This document shows, one piece after another, positions 24,674 to 34,953 of a stretch of 64,000 nt of DNA. The position numbers and the translations under genes were made by a program. Origin of the DNA: Oleidesulfovibrio sp047973035 (GTDB taxonomy: Bacteria > Desulfobacterota > Desulfovibrionia > Desulfovibrionales > Desulfovibrionaceae); NCBI RefSeq assembly GCF_047973035.1, contig NZ_JBKEBF010000020.1:1-64000 (forward strand). Reading direction: 5' to 3'. Every line of letters begins with the position of its first letter. The first letter of the stretch is position 1. The notes under the pieces are model-generated. The model was not told the DNA's origin and made no database searches. It worked only from the letters and a program-made list of their open reading frames with translations.

Positions 24674-27600
24674 ATGCTACGTCAAATCAAAGCGTCTGCC
24701 GGTTCCGGCAAGACGTATCGCCTTACCGGCGAGTTTTTGGACAGGCTGCAGGCCGCGTCCGAAGACTCGCCTTTTGCCTGTGGCCTTAACGCTACATCCT
24801 CAGAATATTGCTGGCCGGAAATTCTCGCCGTCACCTTTACCAACAAAGCTGCCGCAGAAATGAAGGAGCGGATTATCCGTACCTTGAAAGAGCGGGCTCT
24901 TGGCATGGGGGCCAGTGGTCCTGCGGCGCAGTGGCAACCTAAAACAGCACGCCGCTGGGTGAACACGCTGTTAAAGCGTTATTCATCGCTTAATGTGCGC
25001 ACCATTGATAGCCTCCTGCATATGCTTGTACGCCTGTGCGCTCTGGAGCTTGGCCTGCCGCCTGATTTTGAACCGGTATTTGACGAGAAGGATATTTTTG
25101 ATCCTTTGTATGACAAATTGCTGGACAAAGCGCGCACCGACTCCGGCGAGCTTCAGGAACTGTTGGAAGACGCGTCAGAATCTTTACTTTATCACGGCAA
25201 TACAAAAGGCTTTATGGCGGGCGACAGGTTGCGTGACAATCTGCTTAGCCTGATGCGCTACAGAATGCGCCATCCGGAAGAAGAAATGCCTGCGGTAGAT
25301 TCCGAAGAACTGAAAAAGCGCATAATAAACAGAATGCTTTCTCTACAGGATTCAGCGCGGTTCATCCTGCAGGGCATCAGTTCGGAAAATCTTTCAGCCA
25401 GCGCACATTACACAAAGTTTCTGTCTAAGGTCACAGAACTTGGACAGCTGGAATCACCGCCCATATCAGCGATGGGAACCAAACAGGATCTCAATGAGTG
25501 CCTGAATAAAAAATCCAAAGGCGCTGCTTCGGACGGGCTATACTCTGCCCATTCACAGCTGACGGACGATTACGCATGGCTGCACACAGAGGGCCAACTA
25601 CTGCGTAAGGCATTGCAACAAGCGCCGTTTATCCGGCTGGTAAACCTGTTAACAGAAGAAGCCCACACCGTACTGAAACAGGACGGCATGGTACCCAACG
25701 CCCTCTGGCCGTCATACGCCCGCACAGTGCTGTCGGGCGAAGCCGGTGCATCGGAAGCATTCTGCCGCATGGGTACACAGCTCACCCACCTGCTGGTAGA
25801 CGAATTTCAGGATACCAGTAACGACCAGTGGCAAGCCATGCTGCCGCTGGCAATTGAATGCATGGCAAAAGGCGGCAGCGTAACCTATGTGGGCGACGTT
25901 AAGCAGGCCATCTACAGCTGGCGCGGCGGCGACTCCGACCTGTTCGACGGCGTGCTGGAAGACCCGCAGCTGTTGTCCATATGCCCTGAGCCGCAAAAAG
26001 ACCCACTGCCGTTCAACTGGCGAAGCAGCGAGGTTGTTGTGACCACCAACAACCGTATATTTGAACCATTGGCTGACAAAGCAATCGCCCGTCAGGCTGC
26101 AAAGGCCATCTGCGATTCATCCGCCCCTGATGAAGTTGTTGAAAATGCAGCCAGCCGCATACAGCGCTCGTTTGCAGGAACATCACAGCAGGTTCCTGAA
26201 TTTAAAAAAGACTCCGGCGGATTGGTGCGCCTGTACAACATTACAGCTGAATCTGCTGAGTCACTGCGGGATAGTGTCCGCGAGGAACTACACGGTCTGG
26301 TCATGCACGAACTGACAGGTCGAAGGCAGTGGCGGGATATTGCAGTCCTTGTCCGTTCCAATAGCGAGGCAGGCCAGATCGTCCGCTGGCTGATCGACTG
26401 GAATGTGCCCGTCATTACGGAAAACAGCCTTCGCCTGAACGATCATCCGCTTATCAGCCAGACTGTCGCTTTTATGCAATTCCTCGACTACCCTCTGGAT
26501 GAGCTGGCACTGTGCACTGTGCTTTCCGGTTGCGAGCTTTTCGGGGGAGCAGCGTGTCTGCATGGTGCTTCTGTCAACGACTGGCTGGCCTCACGTGACA
26601 ATACGCCACTTCTGCCTGCGTTCCGGAAGGCATTTCCGGAACTTTGGGATACATGGTTTGCCCCGTTTTATGCGCAGGCGGGATTGATGAGCGCTTATGA
26701 CACTGTTCAGGAACTGTTCAACCGCTTTAATATTGACCAACGTCACTCCACGGACACAGTATTCATCCGGCGCTTTTTAGAAATCATACACGCTGCCGAT
26801 TCCAAAGGGATGCGGTCTCTTTCAACATTCCTAGAATACTGGCATGAGGACGGCAAAGAAGAAAAAGTCCCCATGCCGGACAACCTGAACGCTGTCCGCA
26901 TCATGACCATGCACAAATCCAAAGGGCTTGAGTTCCCTGTGGTCATTATCCCGTTTCATCACCACGCATTGCAAAACAGCAGCACTCCCGTCCGAGCCAT
27001 GGTTGACGGAATGGACGTAATGGTAACCAGTTGTAAAGAACTGGGCACCAGCTGGTACAATGAGCGAGCCAAAGAAGCCTGCGAGCAACTCAACCTGCTG
27101 TACGTCGCATGGACCCGCCCTGTGGATGAATTACATGCGTTTCTGACCAGCACTTCACGCAATGAAGATAGCGCCCCAATGCTGACCGCGTTACGGGTCG
27201 TTCTGGGAGATGAGTTTCCAGAGGCAGGAGAAACAGTTCAATGGGGTGAATCTCCTGAAAATCAGGCCGAAATGAAAAAAGCTGCCGACCCGTGCATTGC
27301 GCCGTGTGAAGAATCCTGCACCTGCACTCCTCAAGAACAGATTGAGGGCTCCGAACCTGCGAAATGGACTCCCATGGAATGGCTGCCGACCTTAAAAATC
27401 TTCCGCAATCCGCTGGAAGAAATGGTCTTTGACGAACGCCGCCGCGGGGAGCTGGCGCATAGCTGCATGGAAGCCCTCACGCTGACAGGAGATGCAGAAG
27501 CCGATGTGCGCCGCGCCATTGACCACAGCATAAGTAAACTGCCATTCGCTCTGCCTGACAAAGAAAAAACAGAGGCAGAGCTATACTCCATGCTCAGTTG

Positions 27601-27874
27601 GGCGGCATCACTGCCCCAGATGCCGGAGTGGCTCTCATACGGTATTCCTGAACAAAGCATCATGGATGCCGACGGTGCGATGCACCGTGTTGACCTGTAC
27701 GTAGACAACGGCCATGCGTGCACCATAGTTGAATACAAAACAGGATCGGAAAGCTCTGCACACAGACAGCAGGTAACGCGCTACCTTAACCTGCTGAAAC
27801 AGATTTCAACGCGCCCTGCGCAGGGCGTCATTGTCTATCTGGACCTGCAAAAAACAATTACCGTAGATTCCTAA
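24674..27874 (+). CDS. addA: AddA-like UvrD/Rep-family helicase-nuclease
   Basis: A 1066-residue protein from ATG 24674. Superfamily 1A helicase motifs are in order: Walker A IKASAGSGKTYRL, motif Ia TFTNKAAAEMKERI, motif II LLVDEFQDTSNDQWQ, motif III YVGDVKQAIYSWRGG, motif V MTMHKSKGLEFPVV and motif VI YVAWTRP. The C-terminal ~150 residues carry a RecB-type PD-(D/E)XK nuclease (VDLYVDNGHACTIVEYKTG, then QVTRYLNLL). With the AddB-like gene 10 bases downstream it forms the AddAB/RexAB-type double-strand break resection complex. The RBS is weak, suggesting coupling to pfkA translation. Confidence 0.9.
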   Translation: MLRQIKASAGSGKTYRLTGEFLDRLQAASEDSPFACGLNATSSEYCWPEILAVTFTNKAAAEMKERIIRTLKERALGMGASGPAAQWQPKTARRWVNTLLKRYSSLNVRTIDSLLHMLVRLCALELGLPPDFEPVFDEKDIFDPLYDKLLDKARTDSGELQELLEDASESLLYHGNTKGFMAGDRLRDNLLSLMRYRMRHPEEEMPAVDSEELKKRIINRMLSLQDSARFILQGISSENLSASAHYTKFLSKVTELGQLESPPISAMGTKQDLNECLNKKSKGAASDGLYSAHSQLTDDYAWLHTEGQLLRKALQQAPFIRLVNLLTEEAHTVLKQDGMVPNALWPSYARTVLSGEAGASEAFCRMGTQLTHLLVDEFQDTSNDQWQAMLPLAIECMAKGGSVTYVGDVKQAIYSWRGGDSDLFDGVLEDPQLLSICPEPQKDPLPFNWRSSEVVVTTNNRIFEPLADKAIARQAAKAICDSSAPDEVVENAASRIQRSFAGTSQQVPEFKKDSGGLVRLYNITAESAESLRDSVREELHGLVMHELTGRRQWRDIAVLVRSNSEAGQIVRWLIDWNVPVITENSLRLNDHPLISQTVAFMQFLDYPLDELALCTVLSGCELFGGAACLHGASVNDWLASRDNTPLLPAFRKAFPELWDTWFAPFYAQAGLMSAYDTVQELFNRFNIDQRHSTDTVFIRRFLEIIHAADSKGMRSLSTFLEYWHEDGKEEKVPMPDNLNAVRIMTMHKSKGLEFPVVIIPFHHHALQNSSTPVRAMVDGMDVMVTSCKELGTSWYNERAKEACEQLNLLYVAWTRPVDELHAFLTSTSRNEDSAPMLTALRVVLGDEFPEAGETVQWGESPENQAEMKKAADPCIAPCEESCTCTPQEQIEGSEPAKWTPMEWLPTLKIFRNPLEEMVFDERRRGELAHSCMEALTLTGDAEADVRRAIDHSISKLPFALPDKEKTEAELYSMLSWAASLPQMPEWLSYGIPEQSIMDADGAMHRVDLYVDNGHACTIVEYKTGSESSAHRQQVTRYLNLLKQISTRPAQGVIVYLDLQKTITVDS

Positions 27875-27884
27875 GGCACAAGTT

Positions 27885-30800
27885 ATGACATCTTCCAGTT
27901 TCAATATGCCTGCCAGCCTGCCGGCGGGGTCCGTTGGCATCGTTCCGTGGCAGAACGATTTTCTACAAGCCTTGCTACGCGTTGTGCTGCAGGAAACAGC
28001 AGGCAATACCGGTAATGCCGTCATTATTTTTCCGCATGGCCGGCCTCGCCGTTACTTAACGGAGCTATTCCGCACATCGCCGCTGGTTCAGCGTCCGTGC
28101 CTGATGCCTCAGATGCTCTCTGTCAGTGAGTTTCTTTCCGGTTTACGAGCACAGACAGAGCCTACTCCCCCTAAAACCATTGAACTGCTTGACCGTGTGG
28201 GCCTGCTGTTCGAATCAGTGCAGGCGCTCGGTCTTGGCGAACAAAATGACATCAATCAAGCGGACCTTGATACAACAAGTACCTTCAGCCCCCGTGGCCC
28301 GCTTACTGCTTTGCCCCTTACGGATGCCAAACGTTTTTTCCCTTGGGGAGTGCGTCTTGCCGCCTTGCTGGAAGACTTTTACAACCAAGGCATGGTTCCG
28401 GATGATTATCACTACATGGAAGGCGATGTAGTAGATTTTGCCGCAAGGCTTCTGGAACAATTAGGTTCTATCCACCACTTGTACACGGCTCAGCTGGATG
28501 CATGCAACTGGACAACGCCGGGGTACGATGCCTTCAGGGCTGTTTCTTTACTGGACAACCATATTCCCACTTTTGAAAGTAAGCAATTTTTCATAGCCGG
28601 TTTTTATGGCCTGACAGGTGTGGAAAAAAAAGTATTCACCACATTACGAGAACAGTATGGCGCACGCTTCATCCTGCATACTGATCCGGCAATTGCAGAA
28701 CAAAGCGGCAGACAGCACTGGTCGTGCAGAGAGCATGTGACGCTTCTTAAAGACTGGAAAACAGATGCTTTTCTGTTGGAAAACCCAGAGGATATCACAC
28801 CGGCAATAAGCTATTACGAAGGTTTTGACCTGCATTCACAGCTTGATGCACTTTCAATGCAACTGCGCGAAGCAACAACGCTGGATAACTCCGCTATCGT
28901 TCTGCCTGATTCAGGAATGCTGATGCCCCTGCTGCATCATCTGCCCCAGAAAGATATTAACATCTCTATGGGGTATCCGCTTGGCAAGTCTCCACTCTCC
29001 CGCCTGCTGGATACCATCATGGATCTGCAGGAAGAAAGAACTGAGGCCGGCTATCCGTGGCGCAAGATTATTGATCTGATACGCCATCCATACCTTAAAA
29101 TGCTGGCTGTGGGCGATGAACGACCGTTACAGCGTATACTGCACGCCTTGGAAAACTCTGTTCGTAAAGGTGCCCGCCACACTGACCCGCGGCATATCGA
29201 ACAAGACACGTATGAAAGTACTCTGGAAGGTTGTACCACCTCGCCGGAAGAAGCGCGCCAGCTGCTGGAGCGTATTTTTGCACTTACTCTCTCGCGCTGG
29301 GAACAGGTGACCACGCCGTACGCTATGGCAGAGGCATTATCAGACCTTTGCGTCATGCTGATCGAACAAGGCGGAGACATGTGGAGCCGGTTCCCTGTGG
29401 ACGCCGAGTGCATGTACCGCCTTATCCATCATGTGATTCCGGCATTACGTGAAAGCCACATGAGCAGAACAACGCTGACAAACGGGCTGCTGTTCACCAT
29501 TTTACGGGAAATGCTGAATGCGGAACGTGTTCCTTTTGAAGCAGAACCGCTGACCGGCTTACAGGTACTTGGTATGCTGGAGTCACGCCTTTTGCGCTTC
29601 AATCACGTCTATGTGATGGATGCGACAGAAGATAACCTTCCGGGTGCTCCCGGCAATGACCCGTTGCTGCCGGAGAATCTGCGCGGGCTCCTTGGCCTGC
29701 CCGACATCCGCCACCGCGAACGTGTCTCAGCGTACAACTTCTTCCGCCTGATTAACGGAGCCCGCAAAGTTACATTACTCTATCAGGCGGGCACATCCCA
29801 GTCCGGCCTTCTGGATGAGAAAAAGTTGCGAAGTCGCTTTCTGGAAGAGCTGGTGTGGCAGGAAGAGCAACGGCAAGAAAAACTGCTTGTTGCAGGCTCC
29901 GCGCCGATTCACGCTATTACCTACACCATTCCGGCAATCAGTATGGCTGATGTCGTTATAGAACGTTCTGAAGCCATTAATCAAAAGGTGCAGGAGTTCC
30001 TGTCAAGACCTGTTGCGCCTACCGCTCTCGACACCTACCTGACCTGCCCTGTGCGTTTTTTCTATGAGCGCCTTTGCAAAATCAATCCGGCAGAAGAAGT
30101 AAACGAAGGCGATGACCCGCTGGCCGTCGGGGACCTGCTCCACGGAGTCCTTCAGGAATTTTACACTCCGCTTGTTGGTAAAGAAGTAAGCAGGCAAGAC
30201 TTGAATCGCGACAGCCTGTGTACTCTTTTCCGCAAAAAGCTTTTTGAAAGCGACCTTAAAAATACGCTTCCGTATGACTCCTATGCAATGCTCAAGGCTT
30301 CCGGTCCGGAAAGGCTGATACGCTTTATTAATAACCAACCCGATCTGACCCGTATCATCAAACTGGAAGAGAAGCTGGAAGCTGCCATAGAAATAAACGG
30401 CGCAAAGCGATGGCTGACTGGTCGTCTGGACAGAGTGGATGAACGCGACGGCAAATGCATCATACTGGATTACAAAACCGGCTCCGTTCAAAAACCCAGA
30501 CCACCTGTCTGGCAGGATGAGCAGCTCTGGAAACGGCTTGCAGTATGGCAGCCAGATCAGGTTGAGGATGACCCGCTGACTGCACTTGCTGACAATCTGC
30601 ACAGCATACAGCTGCCATTTTATATTCACCTATATGGTGCCGCCAGCGGACAGGAGGTAGGAAACGCCGGATGGGTGGCGCTGCGCGAACATGGCAAAGA
30701 GGAACTTCTGCTTCCTGCTTCCATTAATGATGAAACGTTACACTACATTGTTTCACAACAAATTCCAACAGTGCTTGCTTTTATACTACGACACCTTGCA

Positions 30801-30896
30801 AGCTCCTCCTCCTTTCGCCCGAGGCGAGGAAAACATTGTGACTGGTGCTTTTATGCCAATCTGTGTACATTCCGCCCTGAGGGACCAACGGGATAG
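27885..30896 (+). CDS. addB: AddB-like helicase/nuclease subunit
   Basis: A 1003-residue partner of the preceding helicase. The N-terminal part has a degenerate helicase fold (NAVIIFPHGRPRRYLTELFR replacing Walker A). The C-terminal ~300 residues hold a RecB-type nuclease (LTGRLDRVDERDGKCIILDY, then KTGS) bounded by Cys residues: CPVRFFYERLC before it and CDWCFYANLC after it. These form the four-Cys Fe-S staple typical of AddB. The two genes are an operon. The complex degrades and recombines broken chromosome ends. Confidence 0.88.
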   Translation: MTSSSFNMPASLPAGSVGIVPWQNDFLQALLRVVLQETAGNTGNAVIIFPHGRPRRYLTELFRTSPLVQRPCLMPQMLSVSEFLSGLRAQTEPTPPKTIELLDRVGLLFESVQALGLGEQNDINQADLDTTSTFSPRGPLTALPLTDAKRFFPWGVRLAALLEDFYNQGMVPDDYHYMEGDVVDFAARLLEQLGSIHHLYTAQLDACNWTTPGYDAFRAVSLLDNHIPTFESKQFFIAGFYGLTGVEKKVFTTLREQYGARFILHTDPAIAEQSGRQHWSCREHVTLLKDWKTDAFLLENPEDITPAISYYEGFDLHSQLDALSMQLREATTLDNSAIVLPDSGMLMPLLHHLPQKDINISMGYPLGKSPLSRLLDTIMDLQEERTEAGYPWRKIIDLIRHPYLKMLAVGDERPLQRILHALENSVRKGARHTDPRHIEQDTYESTLEGCTTSPEEARQLLERIFALTLSRWEQVTTPYAMAEALSDLCVMLIEQGGDMWSRFPVDAECMYRLIHHVIPALRESHMSRTTLTNGLLFTILREMLNAERVPFEAEPLTGLQVLGMLESRLLRFNHVYVMDATEDNLPGAPGNDPLLPENLRGLLGLPDIRHRERVSAYNFFRLINGARKVTLLYQAGTSQSGLLDEKKLRSRFLEELVWQEEQRQEKLLVAGSAPIHAITYTIPAISMADVVIERSEAINQKVQEFLSRPVAPTALDTYLTCPVRFFYERLCKINPAEEVNEGDDPLAVGDLLHGVLQEFYTPLVGKEVSRQDLNRDSLCTLFRKKLFESDLKNTLPYDSYAMLKASGPERLIRFINNQPDLTRIIKLEEKLEAAIEINGAKRWLTGRLDRVDERDGKCIILDYKTGSVQKPRPPVWQDEQLWKRLAVWQPDQVEDDPLTALADNLHSIQLPFYIHLYGAASGQEVGNAGWVALREHGKEELLLPASINDETLHYIVSQQIPTVLAFILRHLASSSSFRPRRGKHCDWCFYANLCTFRPEGPTG

Positions 30897-30991
30897 GTGC
30901 GTCCAATGAGCGCCAATCCCTTTCGCTTTTGTCCTTGTCTGGACAAAAGCTTCATCATTCGGGGCGGTTCTGCCCCATGGAGGACTGAATC

Positions 30992-32113
30992 ATGGTTTTT
31001 CCAAACCTTAAAATTGGCGACATTGTCGCCCGAGTTCCTATCATCCAAGGAGGGATGGGGGTAGGAATCTCACTTTCCGGCCTGGCCAGCGCTGTTGCCA
31101 ACGAGGGCGGCATCGGCGTTATTGCAGGCGCTATGATCGGCATGAACGAGCCGGATGTTGCTAAAAATCCGCTCGAGGCGAACGTCCGCGCTCTGCGCAA
31201 GGAAATCCGCCGTGCAAAAGAATTAAGCAAAGGAGTACTTGGCGTAAACCTGATGGTTGCGCTGACCAACTTTGCTGATCTGGTAAAAACATCCATTGAC
31301 GAGAAGATCGACATAATCTTCTCAGGTGCAGGCCTTCCGCTTGACCTGCCCAAATACCTGAAGGAAGCCTGCGAACAGCGCAAGGAAGAAGTGCACACCA
31401 AGTTGGTGCCTATTGTTTCTTCTGCCCGTGCGGCCTCCGTCATCTGCAAAAAATGGATGTCCCGCTTTGACTACCTGCCTGATGCCTTTGTGGTAGAAGG
31501 CCCCAAAGCCGGCGGCCACTTGGGTTTCAAGCCGGAAGAGCTTGACAACCCTGACTTTTCGCTTGAAAGCGTAATCCCCCAAGTCATTGAAGCCGTCAAG
31601 CCATTTGAAGAAAAGCATAACAAGCGCATCCCCGTCATTGCCGCGGGTGGCGTTTACACCGGCGAAGATATTCACAAGTTCATCGAAATGGGCGCTGCAG
31701 GCGTTCAGATGGGCACCCGTTTTGTGGCAACGCACGAGTGTGACGCTGACGAGCGCTTCAAGCAGGCGTATGTCGATGCAAAGCAGGAAGATATAGTGGT
31801 TATCAAAAGCCCTGTCGGCATGCCCGGCAGAGCCATCCGCAGCTCTTTTGTTCAGGATGTGGATGAAGGCAAACGCCATCCGGTAAAATGCCCTTTCCAT
31901 TGCATTCGTTCATGCCAGGTGGAAAAAAGCCCTTACTGCATTGCAGCTGCTTTGCTTAATGCAAAAAAAGGTAACCTTAAAAAAGGATTTGCCTTCTCTG
32001 GAGTCAATGTGCACAGAGTAGATAAAATCCAGTCTGTAAAGGACCTTGTAGGCTCTTTGGGAAAAGAGTTCGATGCTGCAGGCACGTTACGCTCTATACC
32101 TCAAGCTTCCTAA
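30992..32113 (+). CDS. Nitronate monooxygenase (2-nitropropane dioxygenase family)
   Basis: A 373-residue FMN-dependent TIM barrel that starts after GGAGG. It shows the family opening VPIIQGGMGVGISLSGLASA, NEGGIGVIAG, then VEGPKAGGHLGFKPEE and the phosphate loop PVIAAGGVYTGEDI / GVQMGTRFVAT. These enzymes oxidise alkyl nitronates; FabK-like enoyl-ACP reductases share the fold, so either is possible. The Cys-rich C-terminus (CPFHCIRSCQVEKSPYC) is unusual for classical enzymes and could hold a metal. A terminator follows directly. The 96-base gap before it holds an imperfect CTTTTGTCC hairpin. Confidence 0.82.
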   Translation: MVFPNLKIGDIVARVPIIQGGMGVGISLSGLASAVANEGGIGVIAGAMIGMNEPDVAKNPLEANVRALRKEIRRAKELSKGVLGVNLMVALTNFADLVKTSIDEKIDIIFSGAGLPLDLPKYLKEACEQRKEEVHTKLVPIVSSARAASVICKKWMSRFDYLPDAFVVEGPKAGGHLGFKPEELDNPDFSLESVIPQVIEAVKPFEEKHNKRIPVIAAGGVYTGEDIHKFIEMGAAGVQMGTRFVATHECDADERFKQAYVDAKQEDIVVIKSPVGMPGRAIRSSFVQDVDEGKRHPVKCPFHCIRSCQVEKSPYCIAAALLNAKKGNLKKGFAFSGVNVHRVDKIQSVKDLVGSLGKEFDAAGTLRSIPQAS

Positions 32114-32119
32114 AAACAA

Positions 32120-32150
32120 GCGCCCCTGAGAAAACTCGGGGGCGCTTTTC
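32120..32150. terminator. Rho-independent terminator
   Basis: GCGCCCCTGAG, AAAA loop, CTCGGGGGCGC, then TTTTC. It is shared by convergent genes. Confidence 0.88.
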
Positions 32151-32172
32151 AATTTATTCAATAACACGACAA

Positions 32173-33171
32173 TCACTTTGACTTCCGGCTGCTCACCCGC
32201 GCTCCTGGGTGCGCTCTGTCATACACCTCAACCAGCTTTAAAAGATTCAGATGCGTGTATCGCTGAGTAGTTGTAAGCCGTGCATGCCCCAGTAACTCCT
32301 GCACACTACGCATGTCCGCACCAGCTTCCAGAAGATGCGTGGCAAAGGAATGACGCAATCCATGAGGCGAAATAGTCTGCGGCAGCCCTGCCATACGGCA
32401 TAAGTCCTCGATAATCCGCAATGCCTGCCGCCTGTTCAACCTGCCACCGCGGGCACCAAGAAACACCGCCTGTTCCTTACCGCCCGAAGCGTCCAGCACG
32501 TCACGTACGTCCAGCCACGTATCAAGTGCTTTCTGGCTGGTATCAGAAAGCGGTACGATACGCTCCTTACGGCCTTTACCCATAACGCGGACAAGTCCGC
32601 TTGATGGTTCAATATCACGCAGGTCTAAAGCAAGAGCTTCTGAAATTCGCAAGCCGGACCCATAAAGCAATTCTGCCAGCGCAAGATCACGGGCAAGTTG
32701 TTCTGCCTTATGCGCCTGCCGTGTTTCTTTTGCCGCGCGCTGCACTTTCTGCTTTTTCGCATCCAGCACAGCGTACGCCTGATCGACGTTCAAGGCTTTG
32801 GGGTTACGTCGCTCCTGCTTGGGGTTAGATACCCCGTCTGTCGGGATAGCTTTAAGAATCCCCCTGCGTGCCAGATAACGAAAAAATCCCCGCAACGCTG
32901 AAAGCTTGCGCCCCATAGATGTCTTGCCTACCTGCTGTCGATGCAGATTTGCCAAAAAATCATGTACCTGCCGCGTAGTCACATCCGCCGGAGCATCCAG
33001 AGTACCCCCTTTGCTTTGAATAAAAGACTCGAATTGTGCAAGATCACGGGCATATGCCTCTACAGTAGCAGACGAGTATCCTTTTTCCAGCGCAAGATGC
33101 CCCATATACATCTCAGCCATATCAGGCAACGGGGGCAGGTTCGGCTCAAGTGCGCCGTCTGTCCATGACAT
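32173..33171 (-). CDS. xerC: Tyrosine recombinase XerC/XerD-like
   Basis: A 332-residue site-specific recombinase. The N-terminal SAM-like domain (ATVEAYARDLAQFESFIQSK) binds the core site. The catalytic domain has Arg in YGSGLRISEALALDL, then HGLRHSFATHLLEAGAD, LLGHARLTTTQRYTHL and the nucleophile Tyr in RYTHLN. It probably resolves chromosome dimers at dif together with another Xer. A ~25-residue insert after NPKQERRNPKAL carries extra Lys/Gln. The gene overlaps the end of the GGDEF gene by 26 bases, so it is at the end of the long minus-strand operon. Confidence 0.92.
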   Translation of the reverse strand: MSWTDGALEPNLPPLPDMAEMYMGHLALEKGYSSATVEAYARDLAQFESFIQSKGGTLDAPADVTTRQVHDFLANLHRQQVGKTSMGRKLSALRGFFRYLARRGILKAIPTDGVSNPKQERRNPKALNVDQAYAVLDAKKQKVQRAAKETRQAHKAEQLARDLALAELLYGSGLRISEALALDLRDIEPSSGLVRVMGKGRKERIVPLSDTSQKALDTWLDVRDVLDASGGKEQAVFLGARGGRLNRRQALRIIEDLCRMAGLPQTISPHGLRHSFATHLLEAGADMRSVQELLGHARLTTTQRYTHLNLLKLVEVYDRAHPGARVSSRKSK

Positions 33172-34105
33172 AATTGCTCCGCGGGTCTTCTTTTGCTTTC
33201 TTTTTCAACGTGGATGCGATGGCGGAAACCTCACCAAAGTGCTCTAGCTTGCCATTGACGTTAACCACCACAGCAATAGATATGGCCATCAAAGGGAACG
33301 ACTGAATTTCGCCGCGTCTGTCGGTAGAAACAATCCCGCCTTGCTCGCGGTCCTTTTCGTCATAGAAATGAGGAACAATGGAATCAAAGCTGGTAACTAT
33401 GCGCTGGCATGCTCCTTCGATCAAATCCAACGGCAGACCAAACACAAAGTCATCTCCGCCGACATGCCCGACAAAAGACACCGTACCGGTATATGATTTG
33501 ATTATATTTACAATGATACGGGCAGTCATCATGAGCGCTTCATCACCACGTGAAAAGCCGTATTTATCGTTAAACGATTTGAAGTGATCAAGGTCAGCAT
33601 AGCCAAAAGCAAAATCAGCTTTGCGGTCTATCTGCTCCTGAATAAAATGAATGATGGAAGTATTGCCCGGCAGCCGCGTCAAAGGATTTGCGTCCAGCGA
33701 GCGCGAAGCACGATTCATCGTCAAATCCACACGCGCTTTGACTACTTCGGGAATTAGGGGGCGGACGAGAAAGTCATCCGCCTCAACTTCTGACCAATCA
33801 AAACCGCCCTGCAAAGTCTGGTGCTCCAGACAGAGTATCACGGGCACCTGCCGGTACACATTCTCGCTTTTTACCATGCGCACCAAGTCGGTTCCTTGCA
33901 TATCTGCAAGCACCATATCAACCAGAACAAGGTCAGGAGGGTCGGAAAAAATAGATTCCAGCGCCACGGCACCGCACTCAAACGATGTCCACGCCATAAC
34001 CTCCTCCGGCCACAAAGCGGAAACCATATCCAGCACGGATGGCTCACAAGTAACCAAAAAGGCACGTAGTCGCCTCCCAGCAAGACCATTACCAATGTGC
34101 GGCAC
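33146..34105 (-). CDS. Response-regulator-like GGDEF protein with degenerate GGDDF site
   Basis: A 319-residue protein. Residues ~12-125 resemble a receiver domain (LVDMVLADMQGTDLVRMVKS with an Asp at the phosphorylation position). Residues ~140-315 form a GGDEF domain (ANPLTRLPGNTSI, FAFGYADLDHFKSFNDKYGF, GDEALMMTARI). The signature loop reads HVGGDDFVFGL: the Glu of GGDEF/GGEEF is Asp. The protein may still be a weak diguanylate cyclase, or a c-di-GMP or GTP sensor. It lies eight bases downstream of the HDOD gene, typical of signalling pairs. Confidence 0.82.
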   Translation of the reverse strand: MPHIGNGLAGRRLRAFLVTCEPSVLDMVSALWPEEVMAWTSFECGAVALESIFSDPPDLVLVDMVLADMQGTDLVRMVKSENVYRQVPVILCLEHQTLQGGFDWSEVEADDFLVRPLIPEVVKARVDLTMNRASRSLDANPLTRLPGNTSIIHFIQEQIDRKADFAFGYADLDHFKSFNDKYGFSRGDEALMMTARIIVNIIKSYTGTVSFVGHVGGDDFVFGLPLDLIEGACQRIVTSFDSIVPHFYDEKDREQGGIVSTDRRGEIQSFPLMAISIAVVVNVNGKLEHFGEVSAIASTLKKKAKEDPRSNYVMDRRRT

Positions 34106-34113
34106 AGTATCCT

Positions 34114-34953
34114 CTATCCCAGCTTAAGTTCTGAAACTTCAATGAATTTAGTACACAGAGCATCAAGCACCTGCTCCAGTAAACGCTGGTTCAGATTAAG
34201 CAGCTTCATGGCCTGAGGCAACATATACGGAACGTTCTCATCACCTCCATTGCCGTACTCGAATACACGGGTAAGGAAGTTGCCAATATGCACTACGCAG
34301 GCAAACTGCGTGTAGTGCTGAGCAGAAAGAGGCTTGTGGTGGTACGCAATAGCTTCGCTGATGTTGGGTGGCAAGTTCCAATGTTTACCCAGCCACAGAT
34401 TCACTCTGTCATGTGAAAAACCGAGTATACGCTTTTCTGCTTCAAGATACGTCAGATCTTCTGCCTGCACCAGAGCATCAATTGATTTTTTGGCTTCCGG
34501 CAGCTGTACTGCAGTGACAACTTTACCCAGATCATGCAACAGCCCTGCAACAGCATACTCTTCCGGATCTTTAAGCCCCAGAATCCGCGCAATTTCACCG
34601 CTGGCAAGTGCACACCCCACGCTATGGTCCCACAGCCCCACCATGGTCTTGTTCATATCATCAAAGACTGAAGTAGATATAATCAGTCCGCGGATGACGT
34701 TGAAACCCAGCAGGACCAGAGCATGCTGGACAGAAGAAATCCGTCCGGGAAACCCGTAAATGGGCGAGTTGACCATTTTCAGTACTTTTGCGGAAAGTAC
34801 CTGATCATAAGAGATAACTTTTGCAATCTGCTCAGAAGACGAGTTGGGGTCATCAACAAGACGCGAAACCTCTTCAAGAGCATCGGGCAAGGTCGGCAAA
34901 TTTTTAACCGCCAGAATCTGCCCTTTATATTCCGTAATCAAATCTTGTGTCAT
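34114..34953 (-). CDS. HDOD-domain signalling protein
   Basis: A 279-residue protein consisting almost entirely of an HDOD domain (LPTLPDALEEVSRLVDDPNS, SSVQHALVLLGFNVIRGLII, AGLLHDLGKVV, EAIAYHHKPL). These domains resemble HD phosphohydrolases. Here HD and HH pairs are kept, but HDOD proteins usually serve as regulatory scaffolds in c-di-GMP or stress signalling. It overlaps the preceding gene by four bases and precedes the GGDEF protein. Confidence 0.88.
   Translation of the reverse strand: MTQDLITEYKGQILAVKNLPTLPDALEEVSRLVDDPNSSSEQIAKVISYDQVLSAKVLKMVNSPIYGFPGRISSVQHALVLLGFNVIRGLIISTSVFDDMNKTMVGLWDHSVGCALASGEIARILGLKDPEEYAVAGLLHDLGKVVTAVQLPEAKKSIDALVQAEDLTYLEAEKRILGFSHDRVNLWLGKHWNLPPNISEAIAYHHKPLSAQHYTQFACVVHIGNFLTRVFEYGNGGDENVPYMLPQAMKLLNLNQRLLEQVLDALCTKFIEVSELKLG

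Noticed and set aside
30926..30951. GCTTTTGTCC/GGACAAAAGC hairpin after addB
   Set aside because: A plausible weak terminator or spacer hairpin, but there is no T-run and transcription may continue into the next gene; not annotated.
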